This document shows, one piece after another, positions 52,992 through 61,918 of a stretch of 64,000 nt of DNA. The stretch spans positions 153,511-217,510 of the forward strand of contig NZ_JAEKMI010000004.1 of assembly GCF_020217485.1 (NCBI RefSeq). The letters run 5' to 3'. The notes below the pieces were generated by a model that saw only the letters and a program-made list of their open reading frames with translations, was not told the DNA's origin and ran no database searches. A program made the translations under genes and the position numbers. Each line of letters opens with the position of its first letter. Position 1 is the first letter of the stretch. The DNA comes from Mycobacterium sp. WUMAC-067 (GTDB lineage: Bacteria; Actinomycetota; Actinomycetes; Mycobacteriales; Mycobacteriaceae).

Positions 52992-53789
52992 ATGACCGGT
53001 GCAAAGACTCGGCCCGACGGCACTGCCGCTGATGTGGAATCGCAGCGCCTGGCCGCGGTCCGCCGCTTCGCGATCCTCGACACTCCACGAGACGGAGTCT
53101 TCGATCGTGTCGCGGCGATTGCGGCCCGCATGTTCAACGCACCGTTCGCCTCCGTGACGATCGTGGATGAGGACCGCATCTGGTTCAAGGCCATTGAGGG
53201 TTTGCCGGAGGAGACCACGCAGATCGGCCGAGATCCGGGTCTGTGCGCGTCGGCGATCCTGCAGGACGAGCCGTATGTGATTCCGGATACCCTGCGCGAC
53301 CCCAAGGCTCTCGATAATCCGCTGGTGCGCGGCGAGTTGGGGATCCGATTTTATGCGGCCGCACCGATCATCACCCCGGACGGGCACCGCCTGGGCACGG
53401 TCAACGTGCTCGACACCCACCCGGGCCAGGTCACCCCCAAGCAAACTGCTGGCCTCCAACTGCTGGCCGGGGTGGTGATGGAGCAACTCGAGTTGTGGCT
53501 GGCAACCCAGCAGACGGTGCGCAATCAGGAAGCCAGCGTTCAAGCCGTTCTGAGTTCTCGAGCCGACACCGACCGGGCCGTCGGCATGATCATGCACGCG
53601 CAACACTGCGATTCGGCCACCGCCTGGAACGTCCTACGGGACCTTTCGCAACGTACGAACATCAAAGTTCACACCATCGCCGAGATCATGGGGCGCTACG
53701 TTTGTGGCGGCGATGAGATGCCCCTGGACCGCGAGCAGGACCGGCTCATGCTCGGTGACCTGCTGTACCCCGACGACGAAAACGACTGA
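52992..53789 (+). CDS. GAF-ANTAR regulator
   Basis: A 265-residue protein with a GAF sensor (about residues 20-165; FAILDTPRDGVFDRVAAIAARMF through LGTVNVLDTHPG) and a C-terminal ANTAR domain (about 180-240; SRADTDRAVGMIMHAQHCDSA and WNVLRDLSQRTNIKV). The ATG at 52992 is preferred for its GAGAGGAG; an earlier in-frame GTG overlaps ngg. Likely an RNA-binding antiterminator responding to a small ligand or redox state. It ends 7 bp before the MFS gene, so both may be one transcript. Confidence 0.85.
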   Translation: MTGAKTRPDGTAADVESQRLAAVRRFAILDTPRDGVFDRVAAIAARMFNAPFASVTIVDEDRIWFKAIEGLPEETTQIGRDPGLCASAILQDEPYVIPDTLRDPKALDNPLVRGELGIRFYAAAPIITPDGHRLGTVNVLDTHPGQVTPKQTAGLQLLAGVVMEQLELWLATQQTVRNQEASVQAVLSSRADTDRAVGMIMHAQHCDSATAWNVLRDLSQRTNIKVHTIAEIMGRYVCGGDEMPLDREQDRLMLGDLLYPDDEND

Positions 53790-53796
53790 GACGCCC

Positions 53797-55287
53797 ATGA
53801 GTGCGAGCGCGCAAACGAAGTCCATCGCGACGCAGGTGCCCGCCCGGCTGGACCGGCTGCCGTGGTCACGGTTTCATTGGCGCGTCGTGGTCGGCCTGGG
53901 CGGGGTGTGGGTGCTCGACGGGCTCGAGGTCACCATGGTCGGCAACGTCTCGGCGCGGCTGATGGAGCACAACAGCGGCATCGCGCTGAACCCCGCGCAG
54001 ATCGGCATGGCGGCCGCGATCTACATCGCCGGGGCGTGTTCGGGGGCGTTGTTCTTCGGTCACCTCACCGACCGGTTCGGGCGACGAAACCTGTTCATCC
54101 TCACCCTCGCGATCTATTTGGTCGCCACCGTGGCGACCGCGTTCGCGTTCGCCCCCTGGTATTTCTTCTTGACCCGCTTCTTCACCGGCTCCGGCATCGG
54201 CGGCGAATACGCCGCCATCAACTCGGCCATCGACGAGTTGATCCCGGCGCGGGTGCGCGGCCGTGTCGACCTGGTGATCAACGGAACCTATTGGCTGGGT
54301 TCGGCCGCCGGCGCCGGCGGCGCGCTGATCCTGTTGAACACCGCGAACTTTCCGCCCAACCTCGGGTGGCGGCTCGCCTTCGGCATCGGCGCGATCCTCG
54401 GTATCTTCGTCCTGCTCGTGCGGCGCAACGTCCCGGAAAGCCCGCGCTGGCTGTTCATTCACGGCCGCGAGGAGGAAGCCGAGCGCATCGTCGGCGAGAT
54501 CGAAGACGAGGTTCAGCGGGAGACGGGCGAAGCGCTGCCCGAACCGCAGGGCAAGCCGCTGCGGATACGTCAGCGCAAGGCGATTTCGTTCCGGGAGATC
54601 GCCGGGGTGGCCTTCAAGCTCTACCCGCGGCGCGCGGTGCTCGGGCTGGCGCTGTTCATCGGGCAGGCGTTCCTCTACAACGGCGTCACGTTCAACCTAG
54701 GCACGCTGCTCAGCCAGTTCTACGCCGTGCCGTCGGGCATGGTGCCGGTGTTCTTCGTGTTGTGGGCCCTCAGCAATTTCGCCGGCCCGCTGGTGCTCGG
54801 GCACCTGTTCGACACCGTCGGCCGCAAACCGATGATCACGCTGACCTACATCGGTTCCGGTGTCGCGGTGGTGGTGCTGGCGTTGGTGTTCGTCACCCAG
54901 GCCGGCGGCGTCTGGGCCTTCATCGGGGTGCTGATCGTTGCGTTCTTCCTGGCCTCGGCGGGTGCCAGCGCGGCGTACCTGACGGTCAGCGAGATCTTCC
55001 CGATGGAGACGCGGGCGCTGGCGATCGCGTTCTTCTACGCGATGGGGACGGCGATCGGCGGCATCACCGGCCCGTTGCTGTTCGGTCAGCTCATCAACTC
55101 GGGGCATCGCAACGAGGTCGTCTGGTCGTTCTTGATCGGAGCGCTGGTGATGGCGGCGGCCGGGGTGGTCGAACTGTGGCTCGGCGTCGCCGCCGAGCGG
55201 CGCCCGCTGGAAGAGCTGGCGTTGCCGTTGACTGTGGAAGACGCCGAAGACGCCGAAAGCCAAGAGGATTCGGCGCTACCGGACTGA
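53797..55287 (+). CDS. Major facilitator superfamily transporter (sugar-porter-like)
   Basis: A 496-residue protein with twelve hydrophobic segments. The loop 2-3 motif GHLTDRFGRR and the PESPRWLF motif after helix 6 are typical of the metabolite:H+ symporter/sugar porter branch; the second-half repeat is GHLFDTVGRK. The C-terminus is acidic (EDAEDAESQED). The ATG at 53797 follows the GAF-ANTAR stop closely. Substrate unknown; uptake of a small acid or osmolyte, or export of a product, is possible. Confidence 0.85.
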   Translation: MSASAQTKSIATQVPARLDRLPWSRFHWRVVVGLGGVWVLDGLEVTMVGNVSARLMEHNSGIALNPAQIGMAAAIYIAGACSGALFFGHLTDRFGRRNLFILTLAIYLVATVATAFAFAPWYFFLTRFFTGSGIGGEYAAINSAIDELIPARVRGRVDLVINGTYWLGSAAGAGGALILLNTANFPPNLGWRLAFGIGAILGIFVLLVRRNVPESPRWLFIHGREEEAERIVGEIEDEVQRETGEALPEPQGKPLRIRQRKAISFREIAGVAFKLYPRRAVLGLALFIGQAFLYNGVTFNLGTLLSQFYAVPSGMVPVFFVLWALSNFAGPLVLGHLFDTVGRKPMITLTYIGSGVAVVVLALVFVTQAGGVWAFIGVLIVAFFLASAGASAAYLTVSEIFPMETRALAIAFFYAMGTAIGGITGPLLFGQLINSGHRNEVVWSFLIGALVMAAAGVVELWLGVAAERRPLEELALPLTVEDAEDAESQEDSALPD

Positions 55288-55300
55288 CGGTCCGGATGGA

Positions 55301-56821
55301 TCAGCCGTACGCGTCCCACCACGTGTGCAGGTCTTCGACGGTGGCCGGGTCGCCGGTCACGTCGCTGAGCATGAGCCTCGCGTCGTTGGACCAGATCACG
55401 TTCGGGTGGTTGTTGTAGCTGCCGCACGCGATCAGGCCGGCCATGTCGTTCGGGGTTTCGTCGTAGTGCCAGCCGACCGGTGAGCGTCCCTCGCCCGGGC
55501 AGTTCACCAGGCTGACGTTGCCGATGTCGTCGTCGAACGCCTTCTTCAGCCGGTCGGGCGTCCCGAACAGCCCGTAGGTGGCGCGGCTCGGGCCGCCGGG
55601 CTGGGTGTTCTGCCCGCAGGTGACCATGGCCACCGCGTGCGTCCAGACGCTGCCCGACTCTGGGGTGGCGGGCGTGCACGTTCCGGGCAGGTAGCCCGGC
55701 GGCAGCAGACTGATCAGGCGGGCCTGGTCACCGCTTCCGGCGGCGGTGCTCGGCGGCGCGGTTTTCCCGATGCCGGCCCGGTGCGAGGGCTCGCTGGTCG
55801 GCTTCAGCACGAGCCAGACGCCGACGGCGCAGATGGCGGCGGCGACGACGGCCGCGGCGGCCGCTGCGGCCAGGATCGGCCGCCGGGAGCGCGTGCGCGG
55901 CGGGCCCGCCGGGCTGATCGCCGGGGCGTCGCCGCGCTGCAGAATCGTCTCGGCGCGCTCTCGTTCGGGACTGCTCAGCGCGGTGTGCGCGGCGGCCGCC
56001 AGGGCACCGGCGGAGGGGTAGCGCTCGCTCGGTTCCTTGGCCATTCCACCCGCGATCACCGTGTCGAATGCCGGGCTCACGCCGTGCGCGCTGGGTTGGG
56101 GGATGGGCGCCGTCAGGTGGGCGTTGACCAGCGCGCCGGTGCTGTCGGCGCCGTAGGGCGGCGTCCCCGTCAGGGCTTCGTACAGCACGCAGGCCAGTGC
56201 GTACACGTCGGCGCGGGAGGTCACATCGTTTGATGCAGGGTCGCTTGCAGCGTCGCTCGAAAAGCGTTCGGGCGCCATGTATTTCAAGGTCCCCACCGCG
56301 GTGCCCAGCTGGGTGAGTTTCTCGTCGGTCTTGGCGCTGGCGATGCCGAAGTCGACGAGATAGGCGAAGTCATCGCCGGTGATCAGGATGTTCTGCGGTT
56401 TGACGTCGCGGTGTGTGACCCCGGCGGTGTGCGCGGCGTCGAGTGCCGACGCGACCTGGTGGATGATGGCCACCGCGCGCGGCGCGGCCAGCGGTCCTTC
56501 CCGTTCCAGCAGGCGGTCGAGGTCGACGCCCTCGATGAGGCGCATCTCCAAGTACAGCTGCCCATCGATTTCGCCGTAGTCGTGAACGGGCACCACGTGC
56601 GGTTCCAGCAGCCTGCCGGTGATGCGGGCCTCGCGCTCCAGGCGCTTGCGGAACACCGGATCCTGACTGAACGTGTGCGACATCAGCTTCAGCGCCACGG
56701 TCCACTGTTTGACGGTGTGCTCGGCCTCGTAGACCTCGCCCATCCCGCCGCGGCCGAGCAATCGCTTCAGGCGGTAGGGCCCGAACATCGTCCCCGACCG
56801 CGAGCCCTGCGCGTCGCCCAT
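55301..56821 (-). CDS. Transmembrane Ser/Thr protein kinase
   Basis: A 506-residue PknB-type receptor kinase. The kinase domain is about residues 15-275: Gly loop LGRGGMGEVY, Lys in ALKLM, HRDVKPQN, DFGIAS and APE. After a linker a single transmembrane helix (about 315-340, Ala/Val-rich) leads to an extracellular domain of about 165 residues with four Cys, probably two disulfides, and Trp-rich segments. The ATG at 56821 has GGAG seven bases upstream; a TTG four codons earlier is less likely. It is convergent with the MFS gene (13 bp apart). Ligand unknown. Confidence 0.88.
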   Translation of the reverse strand: MGDAQGSRSGTMFGPYRLKRLLGRGGMGEVYEAEHTVKQWTVALKLMSHTFSQDPVFRKRLEREARITGRLLEPHVVPVHDYGEIDGQLYLEMRLIEGVDLDRLLEREGPLAAPRAVAIIHQVASALDAAHTAGVTHRDVKPQNILITGDDFAYLVDFGIASAKTDEKLTQLGTAVGTLKYMAPERFSSDAASDPASNDVTSRADVYALACVLYEALTGTPPYGADSTGALVNAHLTAPIPQPSAHGVSPAFDTVIAGGMAKEPSERYPSAGALAAAAHTALSSPERERAETILQRGDAPAISPAGPPRTRSRRPILAAAAAAAVVAAAICAVGVWLVLKPTSEPSHRAGIGKTAPPSTAAGSGDQARLISLLPPGYLPGTCTPATPESGSVWTHAVAMVTCGQNTQPGGPSRATYGLFGTPDRLKKAFDDDIGNVSLVNCPGEGRSPVGWHYDETPNDMAGLIACGSYNNHPNVIWSNDARLMLSDVTGDPATVEDLHTWWDAYG

Positions 56822-56910
56822 CGCTGACTCCAATCAAGACCGGCGGGTGGGCCGTCGATCTCACCGCAGGAAAAGTACAGCATCCGCGCGGGCGGGGGCG
56901 TGGGACGCGA

Positions 56911-57252
56911 CTAACGGACGTCGTCGTCACCGGCGGCGCGGTCGGTGAGCCCTTCGCGAGACAGCGCCCGGACGAATCCGTAGGCCTGCATGCCGGCCGG
57001 GCCGGGATTGTCGAAAATCCACGCGTTGATCTTTTCCAGCGCGTTGGCCAGGTCGTCGCGCTTGACCCGGACCAGGTATGTCCTGCGGTCGTCGTCCGGG
57101 TCCTCGAGGGACTCGGCGACCGCGACGGGATTCCTGAACGCGTACGCAATCCCGTGCACGGCATCGTGGTTCAGCGCCCATTGAATTTCGCTGGGGCGCA
57201 ATCGATTCACCGCCAGATTTCGATAGTCATGCTCGTGGTCGGAACTGCTCAC
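56911..57252 (-). CDS. Hypothetical protein (113 aa)
   Basis: A small soluble protein from the GTG at 57252 with AAGGA upstream, starting with a short Ser/His/Asp-rich segment and then R-L-R-P-S-E-I-Q-W-A-L-N-H. It has mixed alpha/beta character, including Y-L-V-R-V-K-R-D-D-L-A-N-A-L and N-A-W-I-F-D-N. I do not recognise a family. It lies between the kinase and the RibD-like gene on the same strand. Confidence 0.6.
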   Translation of the reverse strand: MSSSDHEHDYRNLAVNRLRPSEIQWALNHDAVHGIAYAFRNPVAVAESLEDPDDDRRTYLVRVKRDDLANALEKINAWIFDNPGPAGMQAYGFVRALSREGLTDRAAGDDDVR

Positions 57253-57363
57253 CTGGCCGGTGATCCTTTTCTGTGTGCAGCGCGCGGGAGGCGACAAGCC
57301 GGGCATTCTCATCATAGGAAGGGAAGCCGCCCGCTGCATGTCGAGCGCTTTTGCGCACCGGTG

Positions 57364-58083
57364 TCAGCGGCTGTACTTCAGGAACAGGTAGTCCTCGCAG
57401 ACCAACGCGTGCGCCAGGCGCATCGTGACCGGCGCGGTCAACCGCGCCGGGTGCACGCGGTAACCCACCGGCTGGCTCGCGGCGAGTCGGGGAGCGAGCG
57501 TGACGCACAGTTCGGTCACGACGTCGGCCTCCACCAGCTCGTCGAGCAGGGTCGGCCCACCCTCGCACAGGATGCGGTGCATGCCGTGCTCACGCAGCAT
57601 CGCGACGGCGCGGGCCACGTCCACGGTGTCCTCACCAGCGACCAGCAGGCGCAGGCGGTCGTCATTGTCGAGGCGCGCCGCGGTTCGCGCGCAGGTCACC
57701 AGGATCGGTGGTTGTTCCGGATTGCTGAACAGCCGGGCGGGCAGTTCGCCGCTGCGGCTGACGACCGCGATCGGCGGGGGCGCGAACCGGCCCTCGTGGT
57801 GCCGCCTGGCCCGCGCCGCGTCGGTCAGCTTCACCGGGCCATAGTTTTCGGCGCGGGCGGTGCCGGCTCCGACCAGGACGACGTCGGTAAGCCCGCGCAG
57901 GATTCGTAACAGCCGTTGATCGGTGGGACACGACAGCGGGCCGGCGCGCCCGCCGAACGCGGCGGCTCCGTCGGCGCTGAAGATCATGTTGGCGCGCAGG
58001 CCATCCGGGGGATCGGCGTAGAAGGGCGCGAGTTCGACGATGCTGGGGACGATGCTGACCCGGGGAGTCTGGTCCACCCTCAC
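57364..58083 (-). CDS. RibD C-terminal-like pyrimidine reductase family protein
   Basis: A 239-residue NADPH-dependent reductase of the RibD_C/dihydrofolate-reductase fold. R-A-N-M-I-F-S-A-D-G-A near residue 30, V-V-L-V-G-A-G-T-A-R and I-L-C-E-G-G-P-T-L-L near 170 are the family hallmarks. M. tuberculosis Rv2671 is a comparable protein. The GTG at 58083 overlaps the upstream stop by 4 bp (GTGA), so it is coupled to the flavin reductase; the two may act together on a flavin or deazaflavin substrate. Confidence 0.82.
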   Translation of the reverse strand: MRVDQTPRVSIVPSIVELAPFYADPPDGLRANMIFSADGAAAFGGRAGPLSCPTDQRLLRILRGLTDVVLVGAGTARAENYGPVKLTDAARARRHHEGRFAPPPIAVVSRSGELPARLFSNPEQPPILVTCARTAARLDNDDRLRLLVAGEDTVDVARAVAMLREHGMHRILCEGGPTLLDELVEADVVTELCVTLAPRLAASQPVGYRVHPARLTAPVTMRLAHALVCEDYLFLKYSR

Positions 58084-58589
58084 GCCTCGTGGCCGGGTTC
58101 GAGTTGGCGGACGTCGCCGAACGACACCCAGCTTTCCAGCTCCCGTGGCGCGCTGCCGCCGACCGGTGCCAGCAGGTGCCCGACGTGGTCGCCCAGCGGG
58201 AAGCGTTCCAGGATCTCGCCGACGAACCATGCGGCCGCGTCATCGAGGATGGGCATCCCGTCGGGGCCCGAGTGCCAGGAGCAGCGGTCGAACTTGTCGA
58301 TCTTGTCACTGGTCTGGCTGCCGAAGAGCTCGACGACGTCGAGGTGGTCGTGATCGAAGACGTGCACGGCCAGGTGGGTGGCGTCGCGGGCCGTGCGGAA
58401 CGTGTGGTTGCGCCGCGACAGGCCGACCAGAAATCGGGGCGGATGAATGCTGGCCTGGCTGGCGAACCCCACCAGGCAGCCGGCCGGGGTGCCATTGGCC
58501 TGCGTGGTGACGACGAACATCGGATAGTTCAGCACCGCCACCAGCTTGTCGAATGCCTCGGTCTCCGGGTCGGTTTCGGGGTCGGCCAT
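58080..58589 (-). CDS. Flavin reductase-like FMN-binding protein
   Basis: A 169-residue split-barrel flavin reductase domain: YPMFVVTTQANGTPAGCLVGF near residues 22-42, then PPRFLVGLSRRNHTF. These enzymes use NAD(P)H to supply reduced flavin to a partner monooxygenase. ATG at 58589, only 4 bp after the permease stop, so the permease, reductase and RibD-like gene form one operon. Confidence 0.82.
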   Translation of the reverse strand: MADPETDPETEAFDKLVAVLNYPMFVVTTQANGTPAGCLVGFASQASIHPPRFLVGLSRRNHTFRTARDATHLAVHVFDHDHLDVVELFGSQTSDKIDKFDRCSWHSGPDGMPILDDAAAWFVGEILERFPLGDHVGHLLAPVGGSAPRELESWVSFGDVRQLEPGHEA

Positions 58590-58593
58590 CCGG

Positions 58594-59907
58594 TCAGTCT
58601 TCCCCGTCAGACCCCGGGGGAATCGTGTTCCCGCGATTTGCGCCGCGACGCAACATCATTGGGGAGACGATCCGCCGGATCGCGTAGGCGGCGACACCGA
58701 TGCCCAACACCGTCACACCGGACAGCACCGACCACCGTGGCGTTGCGAAAGCCAGCACCACGCATCCGAGCAGGCCGACCACCGGGACGACCCGGGGCGG
58801 GCGGCCCTCATCGCGCCCGAGGGTGAGCGCGGAGGCGTTGGCGATGGCGTAGTAGATCAGCACGGCGAACGAGGAGAAGCCGATGGCGTCGCGAAGGTCG
58901 GTGGTGGCCGCCAGGACCGCGACGACGACGCCGATCAGCAGTTCCGCGCGGTGGGGCACGCGAAACCGCGGGTGCACGGCGGCCAGCGCGTGGGGGAGAT
59001 GGCGATCTCGCGCCATGGCCAAGGTGGTGCGCGAGACGCCGAGGATCAGCGCCAGCAGCGAACCCACCGCGGCGACCGCGGCCCCCGCCTGGACGAGGGG
59101 AACCAGCCGGGCCGCGCCCGCCGCGCGGGCCGTTTCGACCAGCGGGGCGGCGCTCTGGGCCAGGCGGGCCGGCCCCAGCACGGACAGCGCCGCGACCGCC
59201 ACCAGGGCGTAGACGGCCAGGGCGATGGTCAGCGCCAGCGGTATCGCTCGCGGAATGGTGCGGGCCGGGTCGCGCACCTCCTCGCCCAGCGTCGCGATGC
59301 GCGCATACCCGGCAAAGGCGAAAAACAGCAGCCCCGCGGCTTGCACCACACCGCCGACGGTCGCGCCGGCCAGGCGGAACGGATCGATGTCGGCCCTTCC
59401 CGAGCTGAACGCGGCGACGATCACCGCCGCCAGCACGCCCAGCACCAGAGCGACGATGAAGCGGGTCAGCCAGGCCGACTTCCGCACTCCGGCGTAGTTG
59501 ACCGCGGTGAGCGCGACCACCACCGCGACGGCCACCGCATGCGCCTGCGCGGGCCAGACGTAGGCGCCGACGGTCAGGGCCATCGCCGCGCACGAGGCGG
59601 TCTTGCCGACGACGAAGCCCCAACCCGCCAGGTATCCCCAGAAATCGCCCAGCCGCTGTCGCCCGTAGACATAGGTGCCGCCCGACGCGGGATAGCGCGC
59701 CGCGAGCCGCGCGGAGGAAGTGGCGTTGCAGTAGGCCACCACCGCCGCGAGCGCCAGGCCCAGCAGCAGTCCCGAACCGGCGGCGCGCGCCGCGGGACCC
59801 AGCGCGGCGAAAATCCCGGCGCCCATCATCGACCCCAGCCCGATCACCACCGCGTCGACGACCCCGAGGCTTCGGCGAAGCTCGTCGTCGCCGGATGGAG
59901 CGCTCAC
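58594..59907 (-). CDS. APC-family amino acid permease
   Basis: A 437-residue transporter with about twelve hydrophobic helices and the APC signature V-I-G-L-G-S-M-M-G-A-G-I-F-A at residues ~21-34. The GTG at 59907 overlaps the stop of the upstream oxidoreductase by 4 bp; a much longer open frame extends upstream but opposite gene structure argues against it. Substrate unknown, likely an amino acid or amine. Confidence 0.85.
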   Translation of the reverse strand: MSAPSGDDELRRSLGVVDAVVIGLGSMMGAGIFAALGPAARAAGSGLLLGLALAAVVAYCNATSSARLAARYPASGGTYVYGRQRLGDFWGYLAGWGFVVGKTASCAAMALTVGAYVWPAQAHAVAVAVVVALTAVNYAGVRKSAWLTRFIVALVLGVLAAVIVAAFSSGRADIDPFRLAGATVGGVVQAAGLLFFAFAGYARIATLGEEVRDPARTIPRAIPLALTIALAVYALVAVAALSVLGPARLAQSAAPLVETARAAGAARLVPLVQAGAAVAAVGSLLALILGVSRTTLAMARDRHLPHALAAVHPRFRVPHRAELLIGVVVAVLAATTDLRDAIGFSSFAVLIYYAIANASALTLGRDEGRPPRVVPVVGLLGCVVLAFATPRWSVLSGVTVLGIGVAAYAIRRIVSPMMLRRGANRGNTIPPGSDGED

Positions 59908-61028
59908 CCGAGTGGGTCGTTCTGGCGCACTCCGCGATACATGCCCCAGCGGACGAACCACGGCATCACCACGCGTTCGACGGACCAGGACGGGAAGCGG
60001 AAGGCGTGGCCGGTGGGCAGGAAGACCTCCAGCCCGTTGGGCTGGATGCCGACCAACGAACCCCATCGCCGCGTCGGCGCGCGGTAGGTGCGCAGCGGGC
60101 GGCCGGCGAACTCCGCGAGGAGGTTTCGCGCCACCAGGGCGTCGCCGCGGTTGCGGGCGGAGCTGCGCAGGGGGTCGGTGGCCGCGACGTCGCCGAGCGC
60201 GAAGACGCGCCGCTGTCCGGGCACCCGCAGCTCCGGTGTGACGCGCACGAACCCGAACTCGTCGAGCAACTCCGGTGGCAGCCAATCGGTGTTGGGCCGC
60301 ACCCGCCCGATCGCCCACAGCACGGCGTCCGCGTTGGCCGGGGGTTGTCCGGTGCTCCAGCGCACCGGTTCGTCGGTGAGTTCGTCGCCCACGAAGCCTT
60401 CGCCGAGCACCGCGCGGTGGCCCGGATGCACGCCGACGCCCAGCTCGCCCAGTCGGGTGCGGATCCGCTGCCACGTCCGCGGGTGATACTCCTGAAGCGC
60501 GGACGCGCCGGGGAAGTACAGGTCGATCCGCTTGTCCGGCCAGGTGGTCGCCATGTTGAGGGCGCTGCTGACCGCCGCCGCGCCGCCGCCCACCACGATC
60601 ACCGACGCGGCGGCGGCGAGCCGGTCGTGCGCCGCGCGCAACTCGGCGCCGATCTCGGCGGCGGTCTGCAGTGTCGGCCGGCGCCAGAACCCATTGCTGA
60701 CCCCGGTCGAGATGACCAGCGCGTCGTAGGCCTCGGTGATGGTCGCGCCGTCGTCGCCTCGGCCGAACACGGTCTGGGCCTCCAGGTCCACTCCGGTCAG
60801 CGTCGCCTGCACCGTGCGGACGCGGTCCAGGCGACGGAACCGGTCGAACGGGATCCAGTAATCGCGGGCCCAGTCGTGCGGGCGGGAGAGCCGGACGCCG
60901 AGTTCCTGGCCGCTCACCAGCGCGGGTTTGGCCGAGATCCCGACGACGTCGGCGTGCCGGGACAGCCGGATCGCAGCGAGGACGCCCGCGTCCCCGAGTC
61001 CCGCGACGACGACGCGCTTTCGGTTCAT
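59904..61028 (-). CDS. FAD/NAD(P)-dependent oxidoreductase (NDH-2/AMID-like)
   Basis: A 374-residue pyridine-nucleotide-disulfide-type flavoprotein. The N-terminal FAD-binding G-x-G-D-A-G near residue 11, the second dinucleotide fold V-V-G-G-G-A-A-A-V near 165 and the flavin-binding R-V-F-A-L-G-D-V-A near 290 are seen. There is no C-x-x-x-x-C redox pair. The C-terminal W-F-V-R-W-G-M-Y segment resembles membrane-associating tails of NDH-2-like enzymes. ATG at 61028 with AGGA upstream. First gene of the five-gene minus-strand run. Confidence 0.83.
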   Translation of the reverse strand: MNRKRVVVAGLGDAGVLAAIRLSRHADVVGISAKPALVSGQELGVRLSRPHDWARDYWIPFDRFRRLDRVRTVQATLTGVDLEAQTVFGRGDDGATITEAYDALVISTGVSNGFWRRPTLQTAAEIGAELRAAHDRLAAAASVIVVGGGAAAVSSALNMATTWPDKRIDLYFPGASALQEYHPRTWQRIRTRLGELGVGVHPGHRAVLGEGFVGDELTDEPVRWSTGQPPANADAVLWAIGRVRPNTDWLPPELLDEFGFVRVTPELRVPGQRRVFALGDVAATDPLRSSARNRGDALVARNLLAEFAGRPLRTYRAPTRRWGSLVGIQPNGLEVFLPTGHAFRFPSWSVERVVMPWFVRWGMYRGVRQNDPLG

Positions 61029-61165
61029 GGGGCTATCCTGCCGTGCGTACGGTGCGGACGAACGTCGACGATCCGATTGCGAGGAGGCCACGTCATTGGA
61101 CGCCCTTCTGCGCGCCCTCGTGCGAGCCTCGGCCCCCCCGTCCCGCCGCGGCACAGCGCGCCGCC

Positions 61166-61918
61166 ATGGACTTCGCGAAGGACCTCGTCCCGGCGGTCGT
61201 CGCCGAGGTCCGGTGGGCGTTCACCCCGCCGCGCACCTGGCTGATGGGTGTGGTGGCCAACGTGGTCATCGCCGCCGCCTGGCTGGTGGTGCAGCCGCTG
61301 ACCCCGGTGGGCCGGCACCACGATTGGGTGATCCTGGTTGGCACCTACTTCTCTTCGTGGGTGCTCGCCGACGTCACCACCACCAATTTCCTGGGCGCCG
61401 ATCATTACCGCATCCTTCGGGGGCTGTCCGCGGGCGTGCCGTTCGGGCGCATCCTGTTGATCAAGAACCTCGCCCTGCTCGCGATCGTCGGGCTGCCGAC
61501 CATGGCCGCCGCGACGGTGCTGACGTTGTTGCTGGAATCGCCTGCGCGCCTGGCTATTACGGTCCCCACCGTCGCGGTGCCGATCGTGTCGTGGCTGGGC
61601 GTGGGGAACCTGATGTCGGTGCTCTACCCGGTCAGTGTCGAGCCGTTGATCCGGCGGTGGCGCCAGCGCGGCGATCTGCGCCGCATGCGCAGCTGGCTTT
61701 TGGCGCTGGCGCTGCCGTACGCGTTGTACCACGTCGCCGATCCGATGAACGGTGTGGAGCACCGTGTCTTGTGGCAGCGATTGCCCGCCCTCATCTGGCC
61801 GGTGTTCGGCCGGGACACCAAAAGCGTTGTCCACGTCGCCATCGCGGTCAGTGTGTGGATCGCGTGCAGCGTCGCAGCGGTCGGATGGGTGCGCCGGCGC
61901 GGGCTGCAGATCAGGTGA
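61166..61918 (+). CDS. Integral membrane protein of unknown function
   Basis: A 250-residue protein with about six hydrophobic helices and an amphipathic start (MDFAKDLVPAVVAEVRWAF). It resembles an ABC-2-type permease in layout, but no ATPase gene is nearby. The ATG at 61166 is preferred to a GTG far upstream. It overlaps the convergent LLM gene by 8 bp. Confidence 0.7.
   Translation: MDFAKDLVPAVVAEVRWAFTPPRTWLMGVVANVVIAAAWLVVQPLTPVGRHHDWVILVGTYFSSWVLADVTTTNFLGADHYRILRGLSAGVPFGRILLIKNLALLAIVGLPTMAAATVLTLLLESPARLAITVPTVAVPIVSWLGVGNLMSVLYPVSVEPLIRRWRQRGDLRRMRSWLLALALPYALYHVADPMNGVEHRVLWQRLPALIWPVFGRDTKSVVHVAIAVSVWIACSVAAVGWVRRRGLQIR

Noticed and set aside
58594..60474. A longer permease start about 190 codons upstream
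   Set aside because: The extension overlaps the oxidoreductase gene on the same strand in another frame and is Arg-rich without structure; the GTG at 59907 gives a normal APC N-terminus.
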